Part shown: one piece after another, positions 1 to 8,783 of the stretch | Numbering within the stretch: the stretch's first letter is position 1 | Layout of the letters: each line of letters starts with the position of its first letter | Assembly (NCBI GenBank): GCA_045107005.1 | Contig: JBGCFP010000186.1 | Location: forward strand, 1 to 64,000 | DNA: 64,000 bases | Origin: JBCCMA01 sp045107005 | GTDB taxonomy: Bacteria > Pseudomonadota > Gammaproteobacteria > Steroidobacterales > JBCCMA01 | Direction: 5' to 3' | The notes under the pieces: generated by a model | Told to the model about the DNA's origin: nothing | Seen by the model: the letters and a program-made list of their open reading frames with translations, nothing else | Database searches by the model: none | Translations under genes and position numbers: made by a program

Positions 1-15
1 CCTAACCGAGCACTA

Positions 16-1023
16 GTGAGCACCAGCAGCGAATACGACGTAACCGGCAAAATCCGTGTCAGCCGAATGGATGATGTGCGCAATGAAGTGCGTGACATTT
101 TCCGTCGGGTGTATCCGGATGCGAGTTTCGACCCGGTCGCGACGGCGTTCACCGACTTCGAGCACCTGTTCAATGGCACGATGCAGGGCTTCGTTGGGTG
201 CGACACGGTCTACCACGATATGCAGCACTCGCTCGACGTCACGTTGGCGATGGCCCGACTGCTGGGCGGACACGAGAAACACGAAAATCCGCGGGCGCAG
301 CTGGGACATCGATTGATGACCGTTGGCGTCGTAGCCGCCCTGTTCCACGATGCAGGTTACATTCGCCGCGACAACGATGACGGATCCCATACCAACGGCG
401 CGCACTTCACCAAGAGCCATATCTCGCGCGGCGCAACGTTTCTGAGCGACTACATGCCGCGCATCGGCTTGGCCGAGTTTGTCGACGTGGCCATTGAAGC
501 CGTGCACTTCACCGGCTACGAGCGCTCAATCGACACGCTGGGCCTGGACGCGCCGAAAACGCGGGTGCTCGGCAAACTGCTCGGCACGGCAGACCTGGTC
601 GCGCAAATGTCCGACCGTTGCTACCTCGAAAAATGCCGCGACCGGCTGTTCCCGGAATTTGTACTGGGTGGTCTGGCGGTGGCGGAAGGCCAGAACGGCA
701 GCGACGAGATTCAGTACGAGTCTGGCGAAGAGCTGCTGAAAAAAACCCCGGAATTTTTTCGCGCTGTCTCGCAACAGCGACTCGATAAGGAATTTGGCCG
801 TTCGTATCGTTACTTCAAGTTCTGGTTCGAGGGCAGCGATCCTTACAGCGTAGCGATTCACAAGAACCTGAGCTATCTGCAGGAAGTGCTCAAGGACGGC
901 GACTGGTCGAAATTGCGCCGCGTGTCGTCGGTGGTCAACGCCGACAGCGACAGCCTGAGCGACACCCAGCGCATGGCGCGGGCCGAGCTCGATCGTTTTT
1001 TCGCTGCGCGCAAGTCGTCATAA
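16..1023 (+). CDS. HD-domain phosphohydrolase, cyclic-nucleotide PDE-like
   Basis: A 335-residue cytoplasmic protein with no signal peptide or membrane segment. It carries YHDMQHSLDV at about residues 66-75, which resembles the YHNxxHAxDV metal-site motif of class I cyclic nucleotide phosphodiesterases. HDAGY at 111-115 is the HD pair, and further His residues follow near 125-135. Together these suggest a metal-dependent phosphodiesterase or phosphohydrolase acting on a nucleotide; the substrate cannot be read from the sequence. The start used is a GTG 15 bases from the window edge, so an upstream start cannot be excluded. The next gene starts about 90 bp downstream on the same strand and shows no functional link. 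The fold call is firm, the cyclic-nucleotide specificity is inference. Confidence 0.8.
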   Translation: MSTSSEYDVTGKIRVSRMDDVRNEVRDIFRRVYPDASFDPVATAFTDFEHLFNGTMQGFVGCDTVYHDMQHSLDVTLAMARLLGGHEKHENPRAQLGHRLMTVGVVAALFHDAGYIRRDNDDGSHTNGAHFTKSHISRGATFLSDYMPRIGLAEFVDVAIEAVHFTGYERSIDTLGLDAPKTRVLGKLLGTADLVAQMSDRCYLEKCRDRLFPEFVLGGLAVAEGQNGSDEIQYESGEELLKKTPEFFRAVSQQRLDKEFGRSYRYFKFWFEGSDPYSVAIHKNLSYLQEVLKDGDWSKLRRVSSVVNADSDSLSDTQRMARAELDRFFAARKSS

Positions 1024-1114
1024 CCAGACCGACGCGTGAGACTTCCGTTTCTCAGGCAGCGGATTTAACCGACGCGGTCCTGCAACTTACCGCTTTATCA
1101 CGGGTCTTACGAAC

Positions 1115-2035
1115 GTGCGCAGTCTGATCACCTTCTTTGTCCTTTGCATCGCCGTTGCTGCGTGGCCGCAGCCCGTGCCGGGCACCCGCGTTGCGCTGAC
1201 GCCGCCCGACGGATTCGTGCCGGCGACCGAGTTCCCCGGTTTTACCAGTGAGAAGATCAAGGCCAACATTGCCGTGTCGGAAACACCGGCGCCATTTCTG
1301 GAACTCAACGACGCTTACAGCGACGCCGGCCTGCGTAAAAAAGGCATCGTCGTGCGCGATCGCGAGACCATTGAGCGCGACGGCCTGCGCGGGGTCATCA
1401 TCACCGGCGATGAGCCAAATCGGACGCGGGCAATTGTCAAAATCATCATGCTTACAGGCGACGATGAGCAAAGCCTGATCATCACCAGCACATTTTTCAA
1501 AGCGGATGAAGCCCGCGTCGCTGACGATCTGCGCCAGACGTTGCGGAATGTGGACTGGGACGGCGGGCGCGTGCTCGATCACTTTGACGGACTCGGGTTT
1601 CGGCTCAAGGAAATCCCGGGTTTGCAGGTGGCAACGCGCGTCAGCAACAGCATCATTTTTACGCGCAACGGACGCTTGCCCGATGAGTTCTACACCGGTC
1701 AAATGTTGATCGTGGGTTGGAGCAAAGGTGACAAGTCCGCGATCAAGGCTCTGCAACCGTTTGCGCTCGCCCGGTTCAACGACATTCAATTGCTCAATAA
1801 TATTAAAGTACGTAACACGACGCGGGTCGAACTCGACGGCGTCAGCGGAGTGGAAGTGGTTGGGCGCGGCACGCATCGATCGTTGGGCTACGATGTCGCC
1901 GCGTTTCAGGTACTGCTCGATTATCCGGATCGGCTGCTGCTGGCGCAGGGGTTTAGCAATACCGACAAACTCGATGCGACGTACGATCAATTTCGCACGA
2001 TTTTGAGTACGCTGAGCACCAGCGACGATCCCTGA
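1115..2035 (+). CDS. exported protein of unknown function
   Basis: 306 residues beginning at a GTG. The first 20 or so residues (MRSLITFFVLCIAVAAWPQ) form a signal peptide, so the product is probably periplasmic. The mature part is alternating beta/charged sequence without cysteines or a motif I recognise, and with no membrane segment. Its layout (an early PPDGF segment, then two similar halves) recalls small periplasmic proteins of unknown function in gammaproteobacteria, but no family can be named. It stands alone between the HD-domain gene and a VPLPA-CTERM protein on the same strand. The coding call rests on its length, strong third-position GC, and the signal peptide. The long open frame on the opposite strand is a shadow. 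Confidence 0.75.
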   Translation: MRSLITFFVLCIAVAAWPQPVPGTRVALTPPDGFVPATEFPGFTSEKIKANIAVSETPAPFLELNDAYSDAGLRKKGIVVRDRETIERDGLRGVIITGDEPNRTRAIVKIIMLTGDDEQSLIITSTFFKADEARVADDLRQTLRNVDWDGGRVLDHFDGLGFRLKEIPGLQVATRVSNSIIFTRNGRLPDEFYTGQMLIVGWSKGDKSAIKALQPFALARFNDIQLLNNIKVRNTTRVELDGVSGVEVVGRGTHRSLGYDVAAFQVLLDYPDRLLLAQGFSNTDKLDATYDQFRTILSTLSTSDDP

Positions 2036-2130
2036 CGCCCTGAATCCAAAGCAAATGCGGCAAATTTGCGCGTAGCTCGGCGGTCCGCCCGGCGTCTAGC
2101 ATGGCTCTCCACTTATGACGGAGAATACCA

Positions 2131-2775
2131 ATGCTCAATCGATCTCTTCTCGCTCTTTTTTGCGCGCTGATGCTGTCGCCATCGGCCCATGCGCTGTTCA
2201 TTAATGAGTTGCACTACGATAACGCCGGGTCCGACGTCGGCGAGGGCGTCGAACTCGCCGGCGCGGCCGGAACCGTACTCGACGGGTTTTCCCTGTTGCT
2301 CTACAACGGCGGCAACGGGCAGGTGTATCGCAAGGTTGCGCTCAGCGGCACGCTGGCAGATCAGAGCGCGGGTTTCGGCACTCAGTTTATTGCCATGAGC
2401 GGCATTCAAAATGGCGGGCCTGACGGCATTGCGCTGATCGATAGCAACGATTCTGTCGTACAGTTTTTGAGCTATGAAGGCGCCTTCACCGCGAGCGACG
2501 GTGCCGCGGCCGGATTGGTCAGTGATGACATTGGTCTGTTTGAGGACGGTAGCGGCGCTGAAGGCCTGTCGCTGCAGCTGGTGGGCACCGGAATCGCTTA
2601 CGCCGATTTTGCGTGGGATATCGCGGCCGCGACGTATGCCCGGGTTAACGTCGGTCAAGCGTTCGAGGTGACGCCTGTACCACTGCCGGCGAGCGTGTGG
2701 TTCTTGCTGTGTGCCGCCGGCTCCCTATCTGCCCTCGCCCGGCGAGAATCTCGAGGCTTGCCAGCACAGGGCTGA
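2131..2775 (+). CDS. lamin-tail-like secreted protein with VPLPA-CTERM signal
   Basis: 214 residues with a signal peptide (MLNRSLLALFCALMLSPSAHA). The mature N-terminus, INELHYDNAGSDVGEGVELAG, has the look of lamin-tail (LTD) domains of bacterial surface proteins. The C-terminus has VPLPASVWFLLCAAG followed by a hydrophobic stretch and an Arg-rich end. That is the VPLPA variant of PEP-CTERM sorting signals, which are processed by an exosortase. The protein is thus expected to be exported, cut near the membrane and displayed or released; its role is unknown. A GGAG-type ribosome site (gacggagaata) precedes the ATG. A second protein with a related tail lies at 27708-28298, so the genome should encode an exosortase elsewhere. 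Confidence 0.85.
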   Translation: MLNRSLLALFCALMLSPSAHALFINELHYDNAGSDVGEGVELAGAAGTVLDGFSLLLYNGGNGQVYRKVALSGTLADQSAGFGTQFIAMSGIQNGGPDGIALIDSNDSVVQFLSYEGAFTASDGAAAGLVSDDIGLFEDGSGAEGLSLQLVGTGIAYADFAWDIAAATYARVNVGQAFEVTPVPLPASVWFLLCAAGSLSALARRESRGLPAQG

Positions 2776-2844
2776 CCGGTGTGGCGTGACCGAGAGCATC
2801 AAGACACTCTCGATCACGCCGCTCAGGCGTCAAGACCGGTTGGC

Positions 2845-4050
2845 CTAGAACGTGACGCCAGCGCCGCGCGTTTCCAGCACGCCCATCCGGCTTTGATCCG
2901 TCAAGCGCAAGTCACGCACTGCAAACGGCGAGCGCAAGCCCTGACTCTTCAAGGCCGCAGCGTCGAACTCCAGAGTCAAAACGCCGCTGCCGGATTCAAG
3001 CCAGTTGGCAACAGCGCCGACCATGGCGGGCTGCAGTTGCCCTGACGCATCGGTGGCCATGAGCGTCGCTCTCGCCTCGTAGCGCCCGGCGGATGATGCT
3101 TCGACGCCCAGCGTGACGCGCAACGCATCTTTGGTCTGCGCCACGGTCACGCTGTTGTCGAAACGAGCGACCGGGTACGCCGTGGCAAACGCGGTGCGCA
3201 CGTGACGCGTGATACCGCTGTCAGAGACAACCGCAACGTGCCATTCCCACAACCCGCTGCTGGCCTCCAGCGGCGCTGTGACCTGCAGCGTCGCGCTGTC
3301 GCCCGTGCGCGCAAGCGTGCTGGCGTAACGTTGCCCGTCAGGCGCGACGACAAACCCCGTTGCGCTGCGCCAGGTCATCGCGTTGCCCGCCTCCTGAAGT
3401 GCAACACTTGCACTTGGACGAGATCCGGCAAAGAACTGCTCTGCGGCGCTCTGCACGCTCAACACGACGTCGCTGTTGCGATCGAACACTTCGATCAGCA
3501 CTTGCGCATCCGCGTCAGCGGCCTGTGACCGGAGTTGGAAAACACCTGCACCAAGCTCGTCGGCCAGACGCATACCCACGCTGCGTGGATCCGTGGCGAA
3601 ACCGGCCGCGCGCAAATCGTCGCCGCTAACCAGTTGATCTGACGCCGCGCGCGCGCTGACGGTTCGACCCGTTGCGAGCGTGACGGTCAGCGCATCCAGA
3701 TCGAGCAGTGCACCGCGATCAGATGACGATACGCGAATCAGGGCACCAGGTGCCGTGGTCGCGAGGCTCACGCCTTTGGCTAGCGCCGCCCCGCTCACGG
3801 TGGTTTGGTAACTGCGACTGTCAGCGATATGCGGCGCCGCGGACTCGGCTTGTGCACCCGTTGCAGGCCAGCTGAAGGCCACTGTCTCACGACGCTCGTT
3901 GGCCAACGGCATGGCCGGCGCTTCGCTCAACACCGCCGGTCGCAGATCGCTCCGCGCGGCAGGACCGAGGCTCAATGACTGAGCAAACGATGTCGACACG
4001 ACACCGATCAAAGCCAGGCTCAGAACATGTTTTAGTGTCTTGATATTCAT
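2845..4050 (-). CDS. DUF4785-like exported protein
   Basis: 401 residues with a signal peptide ending near SFAQS. The remainder is a soluble, beta-rich, Ser/Ala-rich protein that resembles the DUF4785 family of gammaproteobacterial secreted proteins (family assignment from memory of the pattern, not a search). The C-terminal part reads like an immunoglobulin-like domain. The gene follows the lipase-like gene at 4063-4917 by 12 bp, with GGGGAG immediately before its ATG, so the two very probably form one operon. The pairing suggests that both act outside the cytoplasm, perhaps on the same substrate, but no enzymatic motif is visible here. The function is unknown. Confidence 0.8.
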   Translation of the reverse strand: MNIKTLKHVLSLALIGVVSTSFAQSLSLGPAARSDLRPAVLSEAPAMPLANERRETVAFSWPATGAQAESAAPHIADSRSYQTTVSGAALAKGVSLATTAPGALIRVSSSDRGALLDLDALTVTLATGRTVSARAASDQLVSGDDLRAAGFATDPRSVGMRLADELGAGVFQLRSQAADADAQVLIEVFDRNSDVVLSVQSAAEQFFAGSRPSASVALQEAGNAMTWRSATGFVVAPDGQRYASTLARTGDSATLQVTAPLEASSGLWEWHVAVVSDSGITRHVRTAFATAYPVARFDNSVTVAQTKDALRVTLGVEASSAGRYEARATLMATDASGQLQPAMVGAVANWLESGSGVLTLEFDAAALKSQGLRSPFAVRDLRLTDQSRMGVLETRGAGVTF

Positions 4051-4062
4051 GAATAGCTCCCC

Positions 4063-4917
4063 TTACAAGCGGTTACGCAACACAACGTCGACACCAAAAC
4101 ACTTGCGTCGACTTTGATTGTGAGACAGCGGTTCGTTGCTGAAACTGCCGTCGTAAATGCTGCTGTTGCCAGCGCCCGCTTGCGAGCTGCATTCCAAAAA
4201 CCCGTCGGAGCAGTTGCTGAGCCAGTTTTGCGTGAACTCGAGCCCAACATTTAGCGCATAGCCACCGCAGTAACTGTCCCCATCCCAAAACGCGGTCTCC
4301 ACGTCGGTACCGACAATATTGGTAAACGGCCGCGGCAGCGAAGGGCGACCGGCAGTGCCAAGCAACCAGTTGCTGTTGTAATAAGCCATCCAGCTAACTT
4401 GCTGCATACGCACGGCGTCATTGGCGTAACCGAGCAACCAGCCAAGCGCTGATTCGAATACGTTGCCGCTGATCACCGCATCGGCAAGCGGCGTCCCTTT
4501 GCTCGACGGAGCCACAGCCATGACTTCACGCGTCTTCGAGATGATGTTGGGATAGCGCCCGTCCCAGGTCGGGTTCGATAAGATCCAGCGCATGACGTTG
4601 GCGCCGTTCGAGTGAGTAATAATGACCAGATCGGTAATGTTTTTGCTTTGTATGAAACTGGTCAACTGGCCTGCGAGGCAACCCGCAGCACCCGAGCGCC
4701 ACATGTATTCCTCGAAATTACAGTTAACGACAAAGTAGTTGCCGGAGTTGGGCAAGCCCTGCCTGACAGAGTTGACCATCGGCGGTTGCCAGTAGTCGTT
4801 CAAGGCATCCGTGGCGTTGCCCGTGCCGTGGACAAACGCAACACCCGTTGCCGCCATGACGTGATTGGTGAAAAGAAAAGTAGCCAGTAGAAACAGCGAT
4901 GCAGTCCATCTGCGCAT
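4063..4917 (-). CDS. secreted alpha/beta hydrolase, lipase-like
   Basis: 284 residues with a signal peptide (cleavage near NHVMAAT). The mature protein opens with GVAFVHGTGN, an oxyanion-hole HG motif. THSNGAN follows in the position of the nucleophile elbow (T-H-S-N-G, Ser as nucleophile), in place of the usual GHSxG. Two Cys pairs in the C-terminal third suit an exported enzyme with disulfides. This supports an esterase, lipase or similar serine hydrolase in the periplasm or outside the cell; the substrate is unknown. It is the first gene of a probable two-gene operon with the DUF4785-like protein 12 bp downstream. Confidence 0.8.
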   Translation of the reverse strand: MRRWTASLFLLATFLFTNHVMAATGVAFVHGTGNATDALNDYWQPPMVNSVRQGLPNSGNYFVVNCNFEEYMWRSGAAGCLAGQLTSFIQSKNITDLVIITHSNGANVMRWILSNPTWDGRYPNIISKTREVMAVAPSSKGTPLADAVISGNVFESALGWLLGYANDAVRMQQVSWMAYYNSNWLLGTAGRPSLPRPFTNIVGTDVETAFWDGDSYCGGYALNVGLEFTQNWLSNCSDGFLECSSQAGAGNSSIYDGSFSNEPLSHNQSRRKCFGVDVVLRNRL

Positions 4918-5098
4918 GCGCCATCCTCCCCTATTAAAGGTTTGAACAAACGGCGCGCAATAGAGTTAGCGCGCCGCACGAAGCAGCACCTAACGCCAGG
5001 CGCAGGGACAAGAGCTGAAAGCGGGCCCTAATCGTCACAACTCAACACTGCGCGAGCACGTAAAGCGCTGCGCGCCGCCGAGTATACATGACCCTCCG

Positions 5099-5785
5099 TT
5101 ATTGGGGCGGTGTGAAGTTTTCGAACGCGACCACTTTGTTTTCGTCGAGCTTTTTCAAGCCAAACGCGCGGCCTTTCATCGACATCGCAACGCGCTTGGC
5201 GAAAACCTGCTCCTGAATACTCAAAAACTGCACGTCAACGTTAACCTGCTTGATCTTGACTCCCGTCACAGGCTTGAAGGCCTCCGAGTTCGACATGCTG
5301 AGCGATTGAATGAAGCCACCTTCACGATCAACGAGCATCGAGCCTCGCATGCGCCCTTCCTTCGCGTAGTCTTCCGGCGAATCCGCCGACGCGTCAAACG
5401 TGAACCCCACCGAGTCGACGTCTTTTTGGGTCAGCGCCAACGTCGCCGTATTAATGAAATCCGTCGGATCAAGATTCGGCAGATTATCCTCAACCGGCTG
5501 CGGCCAGTCTTTTTCGTACTTTTTCTGTGCCTTGGCATCCGCCGGCTCATCGTCGACGTTAAGCAATCGGCACTCAGCCTTGTGAAAATCGATGCCGACA
5601 CAGCGTTCTCGCCACTGCTTGCCATCGACCGTGCTTATGCGATCAAAGCGCCAGTTGTGCAACGATACGCCGTTGTGATGGTCGATCGCCGATTTGGCCA
5701 AACCTATCGTTTGAGCCGACACGGACGACGGCAAAGTCACCGTGGCGCAAGCCGCGACGGCGACCAACAGCTTAAGCGTATTCAT
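5099..5785 (-). CDS. exported protein of unknown function
   Basis: 228 residues with a clean signal peptide (MNTLKLLVAVAACATVTLPSSVSAQ). The mature part has two Cys residues spaced about ten apart (CVGIDFHKAEC) that could form a disulfide. No catalytic motif is recognised. It lies alone on its strand between the lipase operon and tesB, with its own start about 56 bp from the end of tesB. The long frame on the opposite strand covers the same interval but lacks a signal and has poor composition, so this strand was chosen. Likely periplasmic; the role is unknown. Confidence 0.75.
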   Translation of the reverse strand: MNTLKLLVAVAACATVTLPSSVSAQTIGLAKSAIDHHNGVSLHNWRFDRISTVDGKQWRERCVGIDFHKAECRLLNVDDEPADAKAQKKYEKDWPQPVEDNLPNLDPTDFINTATLALTQKDVDSVGFTFDASADSPEDYAKEGRMRGSMLVDREGGFIQSLSMSNSEAFKPVTGVKIKQVNVDVQFLSIQEQVFAKRVAMSMKGRAFGLKKLDENKVVAFENFTPPQ

Positions 5786-5841
5786 GGGGCAGCCTCAGAT
5801 GACGCAAGTTAGGCATTTTGAAAGCACGCGCGCGCAGAAGT

Positions 5842-6702
5842 TCACGACTTCCACAGACGGATCAGACCTTCCTGCGCAGTCGATGCCACAAGCGACCCGT
5901 CACGCGCGAAAATCTGGCCGCGGGCCAATCCGCGTGCGCCTGACGAGCTCGGGCTGTCCATCGCGTAGAGCAGCCAGTCGTCAACGCGCACGGGACGATG
6001 AAACCACATGCCGTGGTCCAGGCTCGCCATCTGCACCTTGTCCGATCGATAGGCAATTTCGTGCGGATGCAGCGCCGTTGTCACCAGATGAAAATCCGAG
6101 GCGTAAGCCAGCAGAACGTTGTGCAAATCGTTATCGTCCGGCAGAGAATCCACCGCGCGAAACCATACGTGCTTCACCGGGTCGTGGCGCTGGGGGTGGT
6201 CGAAGTCCGGGGTTTCAACCAGCCGGAATTCGAACGGCCGTTGCCGCGAGAAGAACCGCACCAAACGCTGCGGCACGGCTGTGGACAGTGACGCCGCCAG
6301 CTCTGTCGCATCGGTGAGCGTCTCCGGCGCGGCAACTTGCGGCATCTCGACTTGATGCTCCAACCCGTCTTCGGCGCGCTGAAACGACGCGGACAGGTTA
6401 AATATCTGATGACCGTGCTGCACGGCCACAACGCGCCGCATCGAAAAACTGAGGCCGTCGCGCGCTCGATCGACGTCGTACACAATGGGCGCGTTGACGT
6501 CGCCAGGGCGCAAGAAATAGGCGTGCAGCGAATGCACGTGGCGCGACTTGAGCGTCAGCATGGCGGCTTTCAGCGCTTGTGCCAGCACCTGGCCGCCAAA
6601 GACTCGCTCGCTGCCAATGTCGCGCGACTCGCCGCGGAACAGATTAACCTCGAGGCGCTCGAGTTCCAGATGCGCCAGGAGATCTCGAAGAATGTCTTTC
6701 AT
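5842..6702 (-). CDS. tesB: acyl-CoA thioesterase II
   Basis: 286 residues, the normal size of TesB. The double hot-dog pattern is clear: ERVFGGQVLAQAL near residue 33 with HSLHAYFLRPGD following, and a second half with LDHGMWFHRPVRVDDWLLY and a closing ARGLARGQIFARDGSLVAS. The enzyme hydrolyses acyl-CoA to free fatty acid and CoA in the cytoplasm. The start is an ATG, with MKDILRDLLAHLELERLE giving the expected N-terminus. It ends 56 bp from the exported protein downstream and begins 32 bp after the MFS-acyltransferase gene. The three genes share a strand, and a lipid-related operon with the upstream acyltransferase is plausible. Confidence 0.93.
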   Translation of the reverse strand: MKDILRDLLAHLELERLEVNLFRGESRDIGSERVFGGQVLAQALKAAMLTLKSRHVHSLHAYFLRPGDVNAPIVYDVDRARDGLSFSMRRVVAVQHGHQIFNLSASFQRAEDGLEHQVEMPQVAAPETLTDATELAASLSTAVPQRLVRFFSRQRPFEFRLVETPDFDHPQRHDPVKHVWFRAVDSLPDDNDLHNVLLAYASDFHLVTTALHPHEIAYRSDKVQMASLDHGMWFHRPVRVDDWLLYAMDSPSSSGARGLARGQIFARDGSLVASTAQEGLIRLWKS

Positions 6703-6734
6703 GGCCGTCTTTTCAAAAGAAAGAACAGAGTGTA

Positions 6735-8690
6735 TCAGCGAACGTCGCCACGCAGCGCCGCGACTCTGTCATGCAGATCATCCTTATCAACCTCTTCCGG
6801 CGCAATGGGTTCACCAATGTTCAGCTCGATCTTCGAAAACAAGCCGCGCGTCGCACGTGACCACAGCTTTCCAGGGTGTCGACTGAAAACGCTGCCCCAC
6901 AGGCCGCGCAGTGCCATCGGCACGACCGGCACCGGGCTGCGTTCAATAATTTTTTCGATGCCCGCCTTGAACTCGTTCATTTCACCGTCAGCGGTCAAGC
7001 GACCTTCTGGAAAAATGCACACGACGTTGCCGCGCGCAAGCTCGAGCGCCACTTTGTCGAAGGCCTGCGCCAGTAGCTCAGGATCCTCACGCTGGCTGGC
7101 GATCGGAATCGCTTGCGCCGTGCGAAAAATAAAACGCAGCACCGGTATGCGAAAAATCTTGTGATACATCACAAAGCGCACCGGCGGCCGCGACGCCGAG
7201 CCAATAATCATCGCATCAACGTAGCTGACGTGATTGCACACCAGAACGGCTGGCCCTTCCAGCGGCAGATTGTCCGCGCCACGCCGCGACAGCCGATAGA
7301 TGGTGTGCATCAGCAGCCAAACCCACAGCCGCATCAGGAATTCGGGCACAAGCGTGAAAATGAACACGGCCACAGCGATGTTCATTAACGATACGACGAG
7401 GAACAACTGCGGAATGTTCAGGCCGCTTTTGAGCAACACGATGGCAACGACGGCCGAGACGACCATGAACAGCGCGTTCATGATATTGACCGCCGCGATG
7501 GTTCGCGACAGGTGACTGCGCTCGCTGCGCGTCTGAACCAGAGCGTACAGTGGCACGATGAACAAACCGCCGAAGACGGCGATCAGAGCCAGATCCAGCA
7601 GCACCCGCCAGATGCCCTCCTGCTGCAACAATTCCCGCGCGCCAATCAGCGCTGACGCCGACATATCCGTACCCGCCAGCGAAGGCGACGCGAAGGAAAG
7701 ATCGAAGGCGAATATCGTCATACCAATGGCACCGACCGGTACCAGGCCAATCTCCACACTGCGACCGGACAGACGCGAGCACAGCAGCGAACCGGCGGCG
7801 ATGCCTATGGTGAACATGGCCATCAGCAACGTCACCACCCACTGGTCGCCGCCAAGAAACAACTTGCCGTAGGCGGGCATCTGAGCGATCAGCAGCGAGC
7901 CGAAAAACCAGAACCAGGAAATGCCCATGATCGACAAAAACACGGTTCGATTCTCACGCACATGGTCGATGATTCGCCAGGTTTCCGTCACCACGTTCCA
8001 GTTGATTTTCAGGTCGGGCGCTGTGGCCGGGGCAGCGGGAATTTGGCGCGCGCTGACATAGCCAAGGCTGGCGAGCAGCAAAATCAAACCGGTCACCAGA
8101 TAGTCGCCGATGCCGGGCACGTTGATCATCAAACCGCCAGCAATCATGCCAATCAGAATCGCGAGAAACGTGCCCGCCTCCACCAGCGCATTACCGCCGG
8201 TGAGTTCGGACTGATTCAGATGCTGAGGCAGTATGCTGTATTTGATTGGCCCGAAGAACGACGACTGAACACCCATCATGAACAGCACCAGCAGCAGCAG
8301 GCTCAGCTCACGCGTGACGATAGCCAGCGACCCCACCAACATCACGATGATCTCCCAGATCTTGATGCGCCGAATCAGCCAGGACTTCTCGTATTTTTCG
8401 GCGATCTGACCGGCCGTCGCCGACAGCAGAAAAAACGGCAGGATAAACAGCCCGGCGCTGAGATTGATCAGCTGTTGCGACGCATCGCCGGAAACGCCGA
8501 GCGACACAACCTGAAACGTCAGCAACCCGATCACCGCGTTCTTGTAGACATTGTCGTTAAAGGCACCGAGAAACTGCGTCCCGAAGTACGGCAAAAATCG
8601 CCGCTCAGTGAGCAATTGAGTCGGCGTAAGGGGAGTCGCCTCATCGCTTTCACTGTGGAGCTGTTGGTCCACGTCTGTTGGGCTGGTCAT
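6735..8690 (-). CDS. MFS transporter fused to a PlsC-type acyltransferase
   Basis: 651 residues. Residues 1 to about 430 hold twelve hydrophobic segments of the major facilitator type, with FLPYFGTQFLGAFNDNVYKN near the start as in LplT-like lysophospholipid flippases. Residues about 440-640 are a 1-acylglycerol-3-phosphate acyltransferase domain, with NHVSYVD (the NHX4D catalytic box) and FPEGRLT. In E. coli LplT and the bifunctional Aas enzyme are separate proteins. Here transport and acyl transfer are joined, and no AMP-binding acyl-ACP synthetase domain follows. The likely role is import and re-acylation of lysophospholipids at the inner membrane, which suits its place beside tesB. The acyl donor is unknown. 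Confidence 0.9.
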   Translation of the reverse strand: MTSPTDVDQQLHSESDEATPLTPTQLLTERRFLPYFGTQFLGAFNDNVYKNAVIGLLTFQVVSLGVSGDASQQLINLSAGLFILPFFLLSATAGQIAEKYEKSWLIRRIKIWEIIVMLVGSLAIVTRELSLLLLVLFMMGVQSSFFGPIKYSILPQHLNQSELTGGNALVEAGTFLAILIGMIAGGLMINVPGIGDYLVTGLILLLASLGYVSARQIPAAPATAPDLKINWNVVTETWRIIDHVRENRTVFLSIMGISWFWFFGSLLIAQMPAYGKLFLGGDQWVVTLLMAMFTIGIAAGSLLCSRLSGRSVEIGLVPVGAIGMTIFAFDLSFASPSLAGTDMSASALIGARELLQQEGIWRVLLDLALIAVFGGLFIVPLYALVQTRSERSHLSRTIAAVNIMNALFMVVSAVVAIVLLKSGLNIPQLFLVVSLMNIAVAVFIFTLVPEFLMRLWVWLLMHTIYRLSRRGADNLPLEGPAVLVCNHVSYVDAMIIGSASRPPVRFVMYHKIFRIPVLRFIFRTAQAIPIASQREDPELLAQAFDKVALELARGNVVCIFPEGRLTADGEMNEFKAGIEKIIERSPVPVVPMALRGLWGSVFSRHPGKLWSRATRGLFSKIELNIGEPIAPEEVDKDDLHDRVAALRGDVR

Positions 8691-8783
8691 GCGCGTATCA
8701 TAGCCCGAAAAGGTGACGCCATTCGTCCTCCGGCGGATCGTTTATACTCACCGGCCTCATCGATGTTTACGGGAAAATAGTCT

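Noticed and set aside
1052..1990. 312-codon open frame on the minus strand opposite the exported protein at 1115-2035
   Set aside because: It lies wholly over the opposite gene, lacks any motif or signal, and follows from the third-position GC of the real gene.
2776..2844. Hairpin cgagag/ctctcg between convergent genes
   Set aside because: A 6-base stem with a 10-base loop and no T run is too weak to call a terminator.
5102..5812. 236-codon frame on the plus strand over the exported protein at 5099-5785
   Set aside because: No domain, rich in Arg and His as antisense frames here usually are; the minus frame has a signal peptide.
7962..8780. 272-codon frame antisense to the MFS-acyltransferase gene
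   Set aside because: Composition (Gln, His and Arg rich) is that of a shadow, and the opposite strand has clear membrane helices.
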